Part shown: positions 56,837-64,000 of the stretch, in pieces | Layout of the letters: each line of letters begins with the position of its first letter | Position numbering within the stretch: the first letter of the stretch is position 1 | Origin: Clostridiaceae bacterium | GTDB lineage: Bacteria; Bacillota; Clostridia; Lachnospirales; Lachnospiraceae | DNA: 64,000 nucleotides | NCBI GenBank assembly: GCA_009911305.1 | Contig: QXXC01000019.1 | Span: 1 to 64,000 of the forward strand | Direction of reading: 5' to 3' | The notes under the pieces: model-generated | The model's input: the letters and a program-made list of their open reading frames with translations, nothing else | Databases searched by the model: none | Told to the model about the DNA's origin: nothing | Made by a program: the position numbers and the translations under genes

Positions 56837-57133
56837 CTACGCCGCCGCCCGTTCAATTTTGAATAACCAGTTTTCCTCATCCGCAGTTACAAGCCCGAAG
56901 TATTCATCCGTCCGGGTAAAGTTGTATTCGATACCGAAGAACTGAAGGAGAACCATTTTATATACTTCCCATTGAGCCTGGCACCAGTCGGCAACCTTGC
57001 GCTCGCGCTTATATTCTTCGGTATAATATTCATTTACCCGGCAGGAGTCCAGAGCCTTGTCCCAGGATATAATACAGCACTTAAGCTCCGCCCCTACTTC
57101 TGTTTTTAAGAATTTTTCTTTATTCAGCTTCAT
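56837..57133 (-). CDS. Small protein, 98 aa
   Basis: From the ATG at 57133 (GGGGATTCAATT upstream). Charged, with CxxC-free Trp/Tyr segments (YKRERKVADWCQAQWEVYKM). Second gene of the leftward block. Function unknown. Confidence 0.55.
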   Translation of the reverse strand: MKLNKEKFLKTEVGAELKCCIISWDKALDSCRVNEYYTEEYKRERKVADWCQAQWEVYKMVLLQFFGIEYNFTRTDEYFGLVTADEENWLFKIERAAA

Positions 57134-57149
57134 AATTGAATCCCCTTTC

Positions 57150-57344
57150 TTACCATTCATTAAGCGTTACCCGCTTCGCTTCGTGATTTATTTCTACCTT
57201 ATAGCCGTTACCGTTTCCGTCCCAGTACAGATCGCCAGTATTGAAGTTATGCCAGTTTATACGGCTTCTTTTGTCTTTCAGATTTTCAGATACATCCGCC
57301 AGAGCTTCCGGGCTTCCTACTACTTCGTAACCATATGCCAACAT
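57150..57344 (-). CDS. Small beta-rich protein, 64 aa
   Basis: First gene behind the leftward promoter at 57405-57433. Contains NTGDLYWDGNGNGYKVEIN, which resembles a small DUF5348-like fold found on Clostridia mobile elements. Function unknown. Confidence 0.55.
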   Translation of the reverse strand: MLAYGYEVVGSPEALADVSENLKDKRSRINWHNFNTGDLYWDGNGNGYKVEINHEAKRVTLNEW

Positions 57345-57404
57345 TTATTTTTACCGCCTTTCTTGTTTCCGTTTTTTTTGTTTCCGTTCCCTTAAGGTGT
57401 GTGT

Positions 57405-57433
57405 ATGGTAACTCTGAAAAGACGGTACGTCAA
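57405..57433 (-). promoter_or_regulatory. Leftward promoter with a dyad
   Basis: TTGACG (57433-57428) and TACCAT (57410-57405) on the complement, 17-bp spacer. GACG-TAC-CGTC spans the -35 end, so a repressor such as the AbrB-like protein may bind there. Confidence 0.65.
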
Positions 57434-57485
57434 GCCTTTTTTGAAAGTTTTTTAAAAGAATTTTTAGTGGCATTTCTTACGGTTA

Positions 57486-57515
57486 TTTACACAACAAATA
57501 CCAGCGTATTATAAT
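57486..57515 (+). promoter_or_regulatory. Promoter of the sheath/tube/FHA operon
   Basis: TTTACA (57486-57491), 18-bp spacer, TATAAT (57510-57515); start site about 20 bases before the ribosome site of the 57542 gene. Confidence 0.65.
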
Positions 57516-57541
57516 AAATACGAAAGAGGGAGTGGTGGCCT

Positions 57542-59713
57542 ATGGAAATAATCACGCAGACAAACAGAACGATTCTGTTTGCCGAAATTAATCCGGAACG
57601 GCTGAATATTCTTACCTTGATTGGGGATGTCAGGGGAAAGAGCAGCCTGGATGATGACAAGATTAAAGAAATTAATGAACAACTGGTGGTGTCCAGTTTT
57701 GAGGAGTTTTTGGAGAAGTTTTCGCCAGTGGTATATTCCTGGTGCGATGCGTCATCTTCAAGTATTCAGTACAGCTTGGTGAAGCCGGAAAAAATCCCGG
57801 ATAACTGCATTACGGAAATTCCTCTCAACGAACTCAACGATCTGTTGAACATGCTGATAACTCTGCTGGACGCTAAGAGCGCTCAGGGCGTGGCAAATGT
57901 GGATTTCACATTCAGCAATGTGCTGAATATGATTTCGCCTCAGAAAATCATGGATGATATCCGTCAGGTGCGGCGGGAAATTCAGTATACCTACGGGAAA
58001 TACATGGAACTGGATGAGGGTGATCCGAAACGTCTGGATTTGGGAGACAAGCTGAACTACCAGTTTGACCAGGCGAGCCACAATTATAATAATGTTCTTG
58101 CCATGCTGCCCCTTGCCATTGAAGATATCAAAACGCGGCTTCTGTTAGGCGATGGGGAAACGAGCCGGGGAGGGCAGGACTTTAAAGCCGGCCTGCTCAG
58201 CATGGGAGACGACGGAGAACTGAAAATTCTGGAGATGAAACAGGAGGAGAGCACCCAGCTTGCTGTGGTGGATGACGGTATTAACACCAGCCTAATGGAA
58301 ACCTTTAGGGAAGATTATGACGCGCTGAATGAGGAAAAATCGGATTATGTCCGGGAGCTGGTGGCGCGTACCTTCTGTCCATTAAGTTCTACGATGGAGA
58401 GTTTCGTGGACCGAGAGGTAGAGGTGAATCATTACAACCACTATCTTGAATTTTATAAGAAGAGCAAAGATGATTTTGTAAAGGCTGTCAAGCCCCTGAT
58501 CGAGAAAATCCTTGGTGTTAAGACCTTCTTTGATCAGTATCAGGTAAAGGAAAAAGCGATGCAGCCAAAGCTTTTGATTGCGAATGTACCTCTTGATATG
58601 CTGGTAAAGTCCGCTAATTTGCCGCGGATTCTGACTTACTTGAATACGACGAATGACAAGAATGAGTTTGAAAATACGATCTGGTTCGGGATCGTGCCGG
58701 ATGTAGAGCTGAACCAGACCGGAGGAGGAAAGCTACAGAGGCTGCGCTTTGCAGGGAATCAAAAAGTGGAAAAACAGGGTACCAATTCTATGGAGAGTCT
58801 GGCAGCTCTGATGAATGCGTTGCTTCCATATAGAATCACAACATTTTTCAGCTTCCGTTCCGGAGAGGAAACGACGTTTAGTTATATCGCCACAGAGGGG
58901 ATTGACCTTTTTAAGGATAAATGTATGCCTCTTATGAAACGGGATTACAGTGAGTTTGTGGTTCCCTGCATTCCTAATGTAACGATTATTCCAAAGGATA
59001 AATCAGGCCTGATTCTTGATAAGAGGATGGTTATGGATGAGGACGGCCATGTTTTCCTATCCGATGAAAAGGAAGACACCATGAAGATGTGGCTGGAGGG
59101 AATCTATGTAGGAGCTGCTTATGAAGCCGCCGGGATTGTGGCGGCATGGCAGTGCCCGGAATACTTAAAGCAGCGTTTCAATAATACCAGTATGGAGTAT
59201 CCAGGCGTGAGGTTTGATGTCGAGGCTGATGATAATGCGCTGTTAGCGGCTACCAGCATGACAAAAGAGATTTCCGGATTCACGAATGCAATTAAAAATT
59301 CAATCAACCATACGGGATTTGGATTTGTGTTTTCGTCTGATAACGCCCAGTATAAGGGCAGGAATATTAAGAATATCACTGTGTACAAGGCTAGAAATCT
59401 GTTGAGTAGCGGAACACAGTTTGAGCCGATTTACAAGACATTGGTTGTCACATATATTGAAAGGATGTTGCGGTTTTACAGCGGTGATTTCAAACAGGAT
59501 AAAATACTTAAGTTTTTCAGTAGCAATCCCAGCAGCCAGAAGAGCCGCTGGGACACGGATCGCCAGCATGTAAATTCCATTTTGCAGGACGGCGACGAGC
59601 TTGATTTTTCAATTGATGACAAAAACGGCATCTGTAATGTGCAGGTGACATTTGCTAATGTGACAAAGAATCTGAAGGTCCAGCTCACCAGAAAAGCTGG
59701 TGAAAGCAAATAG
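57542..59713 (+). CDS. 723-aa protein, possible contractile sheath-like (TssB/TssC-like)
   Basis: No signal peptide or membrane helix. Residues about 1-120 resemble TssB in pattern: FEEFLEKFSPVVYSW and LNDLLNMLITLLDAKS. The last 120 residues resemble the TssC C-terminus (KTLVVTYIERMLRFYSGDF and a final beta segment). The length is about that of TssB plus TssC. It heads an operon with two tube-like proteins. The similarity is by eye and not strong; a scaffold or regulator remains possible. Confidence 0.4.
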   Translation: MEIITQTNRTILFAEINPERLNILTLIGDVRGKSSLDDDKIKEINEQLVVSSFEEFLEKFSPVVYSWCDASSSSIQYSLVKPEKIPDNCITEIPLNELNDLLNMLITLLDAKSAQGVANVDFTFSNVLNMISPQKIMDDIRQVRREIQYTYGKYMELDEGDPKRLDLGDKLNYQFDQASHNYNNVLAMLPLAIEDIKTRLLLGDGETSRGGQDFKAGLLSMGDDGELKILEMKQEESTQLAVVDDGINTSLMETFREDYDALNEEKSDYVRELVARTFCPLSSTMESFVDREVEVNHYNHYLEFYKKSKDDFVKAVKPLIEKILGVKTFFDQYQVKEKAMQPKLLIANVPLDMLVKSANLPRILTYLNTTNDKNEFENTIWFGIVPDVELNQTGGGKLQRLRFAGNQKVEKQGTNSMESLAALMNALLPYRITTFFSFRSGEETTFSYIATEGIDLFKDKCMPLMKRDYSEFVVPCIPNVTIIPKDKSGLILDKRMVMDEDGHVFLSDEKEDTMKMWLEGIYVGAAYEAAGIVAAWQCPEYLKQRFNNTSMEYPGVRFDVEADDNALLAATSMTKEISGFTNAIKNSINHTGFGFVFSSDNAQYKGRNIKNITVYKARNLLSSGTQFEPIYKTLVVTYIERMLRFYSGDFKQDKILKFFSSNPSSQKSRWDTDRQHVNSILQDGDELDFSIDDKNGICNVQVTFANVTKNLKVQLTRKAGESK

Positions 59714-59731
59714 AAAGAGGAGGAATAAAGA

Positions 59732-60160
59732 ATGGGATTACGTTTAAAAATTGAGGGAAGCGAGTCAATAAGCCTGCCGGAGACAAGCATCATGACTGTT
59801 AAATTCGGAGCAGATATTCCCCATGATTCCAATGCGAGATCAACGGATCTCGGCTCAACGGTGCTGATTACAGGCAAGATTCTGGCCGCAGTGGACGGGG
59901 AGCCTGCGGATGACACCAGCAAGATCGCAAGGTGGTCTTTAATACCTGCGGAGAATTCTGACTGCTATCGTAATGTGCAGATTCACGTAGTCAATGCATC
60001 GCAGATCGTAAGGCAGATTACAATCCCCAATGCCTTTGTCATTGACTATGAAGAGGATTTTACAGATGATACGGGTACAGGAATATTTACACTACTGATT
60101 AAACAGAAAAAAGATAAGATGGTGAATTTAAAATTTGAGGGCGGTTTTAGCGGAGAATAG
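59732..60160 (+). CDS. Tube-like (Hcp-like) protein 1, 142 aa
   Basis: Begins with a strand pattern (LRLKIEGSESISLPETS), central DIPHDSNARSTDLGSTV and C-terminal NAFVIDYEEDF and TLLIKQKKDKM. Size and strand order fit Hcp/tail-tube proteins that stack as hexamer rings. It shares the central and C-terminal motifs with the next gene. AGGAGG before ATG. Confidence 0.5.
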   Translation: MGLRLKIEGSESISLPETSIMTVKFGADIPHDSNARSTDLGSTVLITGKILAAVDGEPADDTSKIARWSLIPAENSDCYRNVQIHVVNASQIVRQITIPNAFVIDYEEDFTDDTGTGIFTLLIKQKKDKMVNLKFEGGFSGE

Positions 60161-60234
60161 GAGATTGGGAATAAAAAACTGCAGGGATGAAATAAACCAG
60201 ATTAGGTTTCAGATAGAAAAGGAAGGAGCATATT

Positions 60235-60660
60235 ATGGGATTCAAATTAAAGGTTGAAGGACCGTCAACGATAGAGTTAGGAACAACCAGTGTTACAGGG
60301 GTAAAATTCAGGACAGATATTCCCCATGACAGCAATGCCCGTTCCACAGATATGGGCAGTACAGTGGAGATTACCGGGAAAATCCTGACAGCCGTGGATG
60401 GCGATCCGTTTGACAGTACACGGCAGCTTGGACTGTGGGCGCTGGTACCGGCAGAGAAATCCGATTGCTACCGCAAGGTAAGCATTGAGGTGATCGCCGC
60501 TTCGCAGGTGGTTCGCAAATACAGCTATCCCAATGCTTTTGTGGTGGATTATAAGGAGGACTACGGCGATACGGAGGGCGTGGGTACGTTTACCCTGATT
60601 ATTAAACAGAAGAAAGACAAGATGGCGCAGGTTGCGGTTGAAGGTGGATACAGTGTGTAA
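60235..60660 (+). CDS. Tube-like (Hcp-like) protein 2, 141 aa
   Basis: A clear paralogue of the previous gene: DIPHDSNARSTDMGSTV, FVVDYKEDYGDTEGVGT and IIKQKKDKM recur at the same places. Two copies in tandem suggest two ring types or different cargoes. AAGGAGC before ATG. Confidence 0.5.
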   Translation: MGFKLKVEGPSTIELGTTSVTGVKFRTDIPHDSNARSTDMGSTVEITGKILTAVDGDPFDSTRQLGLWALVPAEKSDCYRKVSIEVIAASQVVRKYSYPNAFVVDYKEDYGDTEGVGTFTLIIKQKKDKMAQVAVEGGYSV

Positions 60661-60720
60661 CAGCCATATAAATTCCGCAGGCAGTTAGCGATTTGCTGTT
60701 GCGGGCCAATTTCAAAAAGG

Positions 60721-60751
60721 GGCTGCCTGCTCTCACAGGCGGCTCTTTTTA
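60721..60751 (+). terminator. Terminator/attenuator after the tube-like genes
   Basis: GCTGCCTG, TCT, CACAGGCGGC stem then TCTTTTT. It may reduce expression of the FHA/phosphatase genes relative to the tube genes. Confidence 0.6.
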
Positions 60752-60822
60752 AGAGAACCCGTGTAACGGTTCGGCTGGAGTAAACCTCTAAGAATCCGTT
60801 TCATAAGACAGGCGGGGCAAAT

Positions 60823-61272
60823 ATGAAAGATTATTATAAAATACTTGGAGTACCAGAACAGGCTACGGACGGAGAGATCAAGGCGGCATACCGGAAGTTG
60901 GTTAAAGCATACCATCCAGATGTAGTAAGGGATGATAAAGAGAAAGAAGCGCAGATGTATGAAATCCAGGAGGCATACCAATGCCTTGGAGAAACCCAAA
61001 AGCGCAAGGCGTATGATGAGAAGAGGAAGAACAGCCATGCCGCAGCGAATACCGGGAAACCACAAAAAAACGGATTTCCAAACAGCGGCCGGCGGGAGCC
61101 AGATATGAACCGGTTTGAGGCATTTTTCGGTTTCCAGCCGGGAAAGGGAATGGAAACATATCATGATAAAAGGGGATATGCCAGAGAAACAGAAGGGCCG
61201 ATCCGGCCGGAGGAGATGTTCGCCTCTTTCTTTGGAGGAACGGGACAGAGAGGGGGAAAACGGCGGGGGTGA
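60823..61272 (+). CDS. DnaJ-type J-domain protein
   Basis: 149 aa. J-domain at 1-65 with the HPD motif (YHPDVV) that activates Hsp70. The rest is Gly/Arg-rich without the zinc finger of full DnaJ. In this operon it may recruit Hsp70 to the sheath/tube proteins. The stop overlaps the next GTG. Confidence 0.85.
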   Translation: MKDYYKILGVPEQATDGEIKAAYRKLVKAYHPDVVRDDKEKEAQMYEIQEAYQCLGETQKRKAYDEKRKNSHAAANTGKPQKNGFPNSGRREPDMNRFEAFFGFQPGKGMETYHDKRGYARETEGPIRPEEMFASFFGGTGQRGGKRRG

Positions 61273-61826
61273 AAACAAAGCGCAAGGCAAAAATAATAAC
61301 CGATATTGTTATTTTATTATGCAGTGGGACGCTTGCAGCCTGCCTGTATTTCCGGAGCTATGAGTGGGCATGGCTGACGGAATCGGAGGCTGCTTTACTG
61401 GTGGTGATGGCACTGGTAGCAATGGATTTAACGTTTTTATTGAAAAAAAATAGAGCAGATGTACAGAACAGCTATCCGGCAGACGATATATGGGCCAGGA
61501 GCGTGATTCTTTTAAATGAACAGAATGAACCGGTTAAGTCATGGGATATGTCAGGAAAGATATCGTTCATTATAGGAAAAAGAAGCCGGGACAGGGAAGT
61601 GGATATCGATCTGGAGGATTGCGAGTACAGCGCGTTTATTGACGAGCAGCATGCAGTGCTTAATTACTGCCTGGATTCATGGTATATTGAGGATATTGGT
61701 TCCCATAACGGGGTGAAAATAAAAAAATCCGAAGACGGGATCTGTTATAAGATTTTGAACCGGCCATGCAGAGTTGCAGCGGGAGATATCATTTACATTG
61801 CGAATACCAGGCTTTTATTGTCCTGA
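61269..61826 (+). CDS. Membrane-anchored FHA-domain protein
   Basis: 186 aa. Two membrane segments (about residues 8-27 and 36-57), then an FHA domain (about 95-185) with FIIGKRSRD (Arg), the Ser/His region EYSAFIDEQHAVL and WYIEDIGSHNGVKI. FHA domains bind phosphothreonine. GTGA overlap with DnaJ. The paired phosphatases are the obvious partners. Confidence 0.8.
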   Translation: MKTKRKAKIITDIVILLCSGTLAACLYFRSYEWAWLTESEAALLVVMALVAMDLTFLLKKNRADVQNSYPADDIWARSVILLNEQNEPVKSWDMSGKISFIIGKRSRDREVDIDLEDCEYSAFIDEQHAVLNYCLDSWYIEDIGSHNGVKIKKSEDGICYKILNRPCRVAAGDIIYIANTRLLLS

Positions 61827-61862
61827 GAACATATAAAATGAAGAATGGGGGACAAGAACAGA

Positions 61863-62360
61863 ATGAGTTTAGTGAAGTGCCCGAACGGGCATGTATATAA
61901 TGCAAGACGGTACGGTAAAATCTGCCCCTATTGCAATATGAAGGTCAGGGAGGAGAGCGGACCGGAGAAGCCGCCAGGGTTTGAGCCGCCGTTGGAAATC
62001 CTGGAGGAAGAGATACGGCCTGTATGCGGTTGGCTGATCTGTATTGAGGGCGCAAGGGTCGGGATGGATTATAAAATTCACAACGGTAAAAATTTTGTGG
62101 GTCGGGGGGATGAAATGGATATACAGATCCTGGGCGATAATGAAATTAACAGGAGGAATCATACGATCATTGTCTATGATGCAAAGAAGATGAATACCGT
62201 TATACTTCCGGGCGACGCAGCAGGACTGGCGTATCTGAATGAAGAAGCAGTCTATGTGCCGACAGAATTGAAGCCTTATGACACCATAAGCCTCGGAAAA
62301 AGCCGTTTTTTATTTGTACCCCTGTGTGGATCAAATTTCAGTTGGGATGATGTGAAATGA
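61863..62360 (+). CDS. Zinc-ribbon FHA-domain protein
   Basis: 165 aa from the ATG at 61863 (GGGGGA nine bases upstream). Zinc ribbon at residues 5-28 (CPNGHVYNARRYGKICPYC), then FHA at about 65-155 with FVGRGDEMDIQ, NEINRRNHTIIVYD and LKPYDTISLG. The zinc ribbon resembles those fused to FHA domains in Firmicutes signalling clusters. Confidence 0.8.
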   Translation: MSLVKCPNGHVYNARRYGKICPYCNMKVREESGPEKPPGFEPPLEILEEEIRPVCGWLICIEGARVGMDYKIHNGKNFVGRGDEMDIQILGDNEINRRNHTIIVYDAKKMNTVILPGDAAGLAYLNEEAVYVPTELKPYDTISLGKSRFLFVPLCGSNFSWDDVK

Positions 62361-63181
62361 TAATAGGGCACATGCAATTGCTTCTTCTTATTTTGATGAC
62401 GGGACTTGTTGCGTACCGGTTTACTCTTGGAATGGAGGCGGATGAACTTAGATTAAGGCCGGATATCGGGATTTGGCAGACGAATGGCAGGAAGGAGATT
62501 CAAGCGGATATCGCGTATGCTGCCACAGGCAGCGCAGGAACGATGGCAGTTCTGGCAGATGGGATTGGACGTGAGAATACAGGAAAGGTATGCGCACAAC
62601 TGGCTGTTGACAGTGTGTTCGATCAATTTGAGCCATATCGGACCCTGGACAATATGGAATATTTTTTTAAAAGCGCTTTTGCGGAGGCAAACAGCCGTAT
62701 CCGGAAAACCATCGGCGACAGGAAAGGCGGGTGCAGCCTTGCCGCAGTTTATATGAATCAAACGCATCTGTATTACGCGGTTGCGGGCAATATCCGGATC
62801 GCTCTTGTACGCAACAAAGAAATTATCCCTTTAAGCAGGGGACATACTCTGGATGTGCTGGCGGTTCAGGCTTATCAGGATGGAAGGATATCCAGGCAGG
62901 AAGCTGTGTGGAGTATGGATGAAAAGCGGATATGGAATCATCTGGGGAGAGAGGGATTCCATGAAATTGAGATATGTGAAAGGCCAATCCGTATCAAAAC
63001 TGGCGACCGTGTTCTTATGATCAGCAAAGGCATTTTTGAAGAGGTGTCGTGGGGCGAGCTCGAAGATATGATGCAGGATACGGAGGCGGCTGCGGCAACT
63101 GCCAGGAGGATGGTTCAGGCGGCCGAAAACAAAGCAAATCCGGATATGGATAATGGAAGCGTCCTGCTTCTGAGAGTATAG
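62357..63181 (+). CDS. Membrane-anchored PP2C-type phosphatase
   Basis: 274 aa. N-terminal membrane helix (about 7-20), then a PP2C domain: metal-binding MAVLADGIGREN, GGCSLAAVYM, YYAVAGNIRIALVR (usual GDSR degraded to GNIR), and a final DNGSVLLLRV. The order and spacing fit PP2C. It overlaps the previous stop by 4 bp. Removes phosphate from Ser/Thr, presumably from FHA partners. A degraded GDSR may lower activity. Confidence 0.8.
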   Translation: MIIGHMQLLLLILMTGLVAYRFTLGMEADELRLRPDIGIWQTNGRKEIQADIAYAATGSAGTMAVLADGIGRENTGKVCAQLAVDSVFDQFEPYRTLDNMEYFFKSAFAEANSRIRKTIGDRKGGCSLAAVYMNQTHLYYAVAGNIRIALVRNKEIIPLSRGHTLDVLAVQAYQDGRISRQEAVWSMDEKRIWNHLGREGFHEIEICERPIRIKTGDRVLMISKGIFEEVSWGELEDMMQDTEAAAATARRMVQAAENKANPDMDNGSVLLLRV

Positions 63182-63194
63182 GCGGAGGAAGCAG

Positions 63195-64000
63195 ATGAGA
63201 AGGATAAACTCTGAATTTAAAACTGGCAACATGTCGGAGGAAGGGAAGCAGATATCCAACAGGGATTATTTCGGCTATGTGGAAATGGATGATTTCGCCT
63301 GTTATGTGCTGGCTGACAGCCTGGACGACGAGCCTTACGTAAACAGTGCAAAGATCGTTGTGGAAAGCATGATACGGGATTTTACGGAACGTCCGTCCAT
63401 GAGAAAGATCATCTTAAAAAAGTACCTGAAACATGCGCATCGCGAGCTGACGAGGCAGCGGGTGGGGATGCACTTAAAGGCGTCGGTGGTTGTAGCAGCG
63501 ACAGATTACAGGAAAATCCGGTGCTGTCATGCAGGGAACAGCCGTTTTTATCTGATACGCAGCGGAAGGATTATAGAGAGGACACTTGATCAGTCCCTGA
63601 CCCAAACCCTTTTGGAAGAAGAGATGATACCGCTTGACCAGGCAGCAGAGCATGAGGCGCGTAATAATCTTTATTCGTATTTAGGCGAGCGCGGGGAACC
63701 AAAGCTTCAGGTTTCTCCCAAAAGAAAGCTGGCGGACGGCGATATATTTGCCATCCTGACAAGAGGCGTATGGGAACGGTGTACAGATCAGGAGCTTCTG
63801 GAGTTCATGAAGGATGCCGGAGAGCCAGGCGAGATATTGGGAGCGGTAGAGGATCAGATACTGAAGGAGCAGGAAGAAAAAAATATTGACAATTATTCGC
63901 TGGCAGTGACTTTTGTCAATAAGGTGTATCAGCCCCCGCAAAAGAAGTGGAGCGCCAAAAAGCTCGTACTGACCGCCATGCCGATTGTTCTGGTAGCGGG
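63195..64000 (+). CDS. PP2C-like phosphatase, runs off the window
   Basis: Partial. ATG at 63195 with GGAGGAAGC upstream. PP2C-like body: LADSLDDEPYVN in place of the metal DGxG, VVVAATDYRKIRCCHAGNSR with FYLIRSGRI, and NIDNYSLAVTFVN near the end of the domain. A membrane segment starts at the window edge. The catalytic DGxG is not evident, so it may be a pseudophosphatase or sensing partner. Confidence 0.7.
   Translation, partial: MRRINSEFKTGNMSEEGKQISNRDYFGYVEMDDFACYVLADSLDDEPYVNSAKIVVESMIRDFTERPSMRKIILKKYLKHAHRELTRQRVGMHLKASVVVAATDYRKIRCCHAGNSRFYLIRSGRIIERTLDQSLTQTLLEEEMIPLDQAAEHEARNNLYSYLGERGEPKLQVSPKRKLADGDIFAILTRGVWERCTDQELLEFMKDAGEPGEILGAVEDQILKEQEEKNIDNYSLAVTFVNKVYQPPQKKWSAKKLVLTAMPIVLVA

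Overview
The window looks like gut Clostridia (probably Lachnospiraceae): AGGAGG-type ribosome sites, frequent TTG/GTG starts, and phage families typical of Firmicutes. No rRNA or canonical tRNA was seen, so the species is open. It holds three nested blocks.

(1) About 88-51036 is a complete, roughly 51 kb prophage with a contractile tail. It was inserted by a large serine recombinase (49665-51032) at a GTAC core (attL near 88-91, attR near 51037-51040). Most of it is transcribed leftward. Reading in that direction from the immunity region (48050-48200) come small early genes, a second DGR target, an HUH replication gene with 27-bp iterons, a string of small early genes, ParA/ParB, a sigma-like late regulator, two terminase small-subunit-like genes, lambda-type terminase/portal/protease/decoration/capsid, P2-type sheath/tube/tape measure/baseplate, a diversity-generating retroelement (target, avd, template, reverse transcriptase), holin and endolysin. 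A rightward island of five small genes (1505-3349) sits at the left end under a repeated promoter/operator cassette, facing a ribbon-helix-helix gene that is its likely repressor.

(2) The sequence on either side of this prophage (1-88, 51037 to about 56.3 kb) belongs to a different resident prophage with higher GC. It has its own DGR (target 51045-51899, template 52003-52111, reverse transcriptase 52305-53537), XkdX-like genes, holin and a three-domain endolysin. The inner phage therefore sits directly against the DGR target of the outer phage. A leftward block with an AbrB-like gene, a candidate structured RNA and two small genes follows (56.3-57.4 kb).

(3) From 57.5 kb to the end is a rightward operon that is probably chromosomal: a 723-residue protein with possible sheath-like character, two paralogous tube-like 140-residue proteins, a J-domain protein, two FHA-domain proteins and two PP2C-type phosphatases. 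The set recalls type VI secretion components plus FHA/PP2C phospho-regulation, but in a Firmicute.

The best-supported unusual features are: the two DGRs, where every TR/VR difference falls on a template adenine (11, 14 and 11 differences), including a target 36.5 kb from its template; a three-copy promoter/operator cassette with a matching site in the promoter of a ribbon-helix-helix gene; three tRNA-like intergenic RNA folds with covarying stems; a probable type I toxin-antitoxin pair; and the sheath/tube/FHA/PP2C operon.
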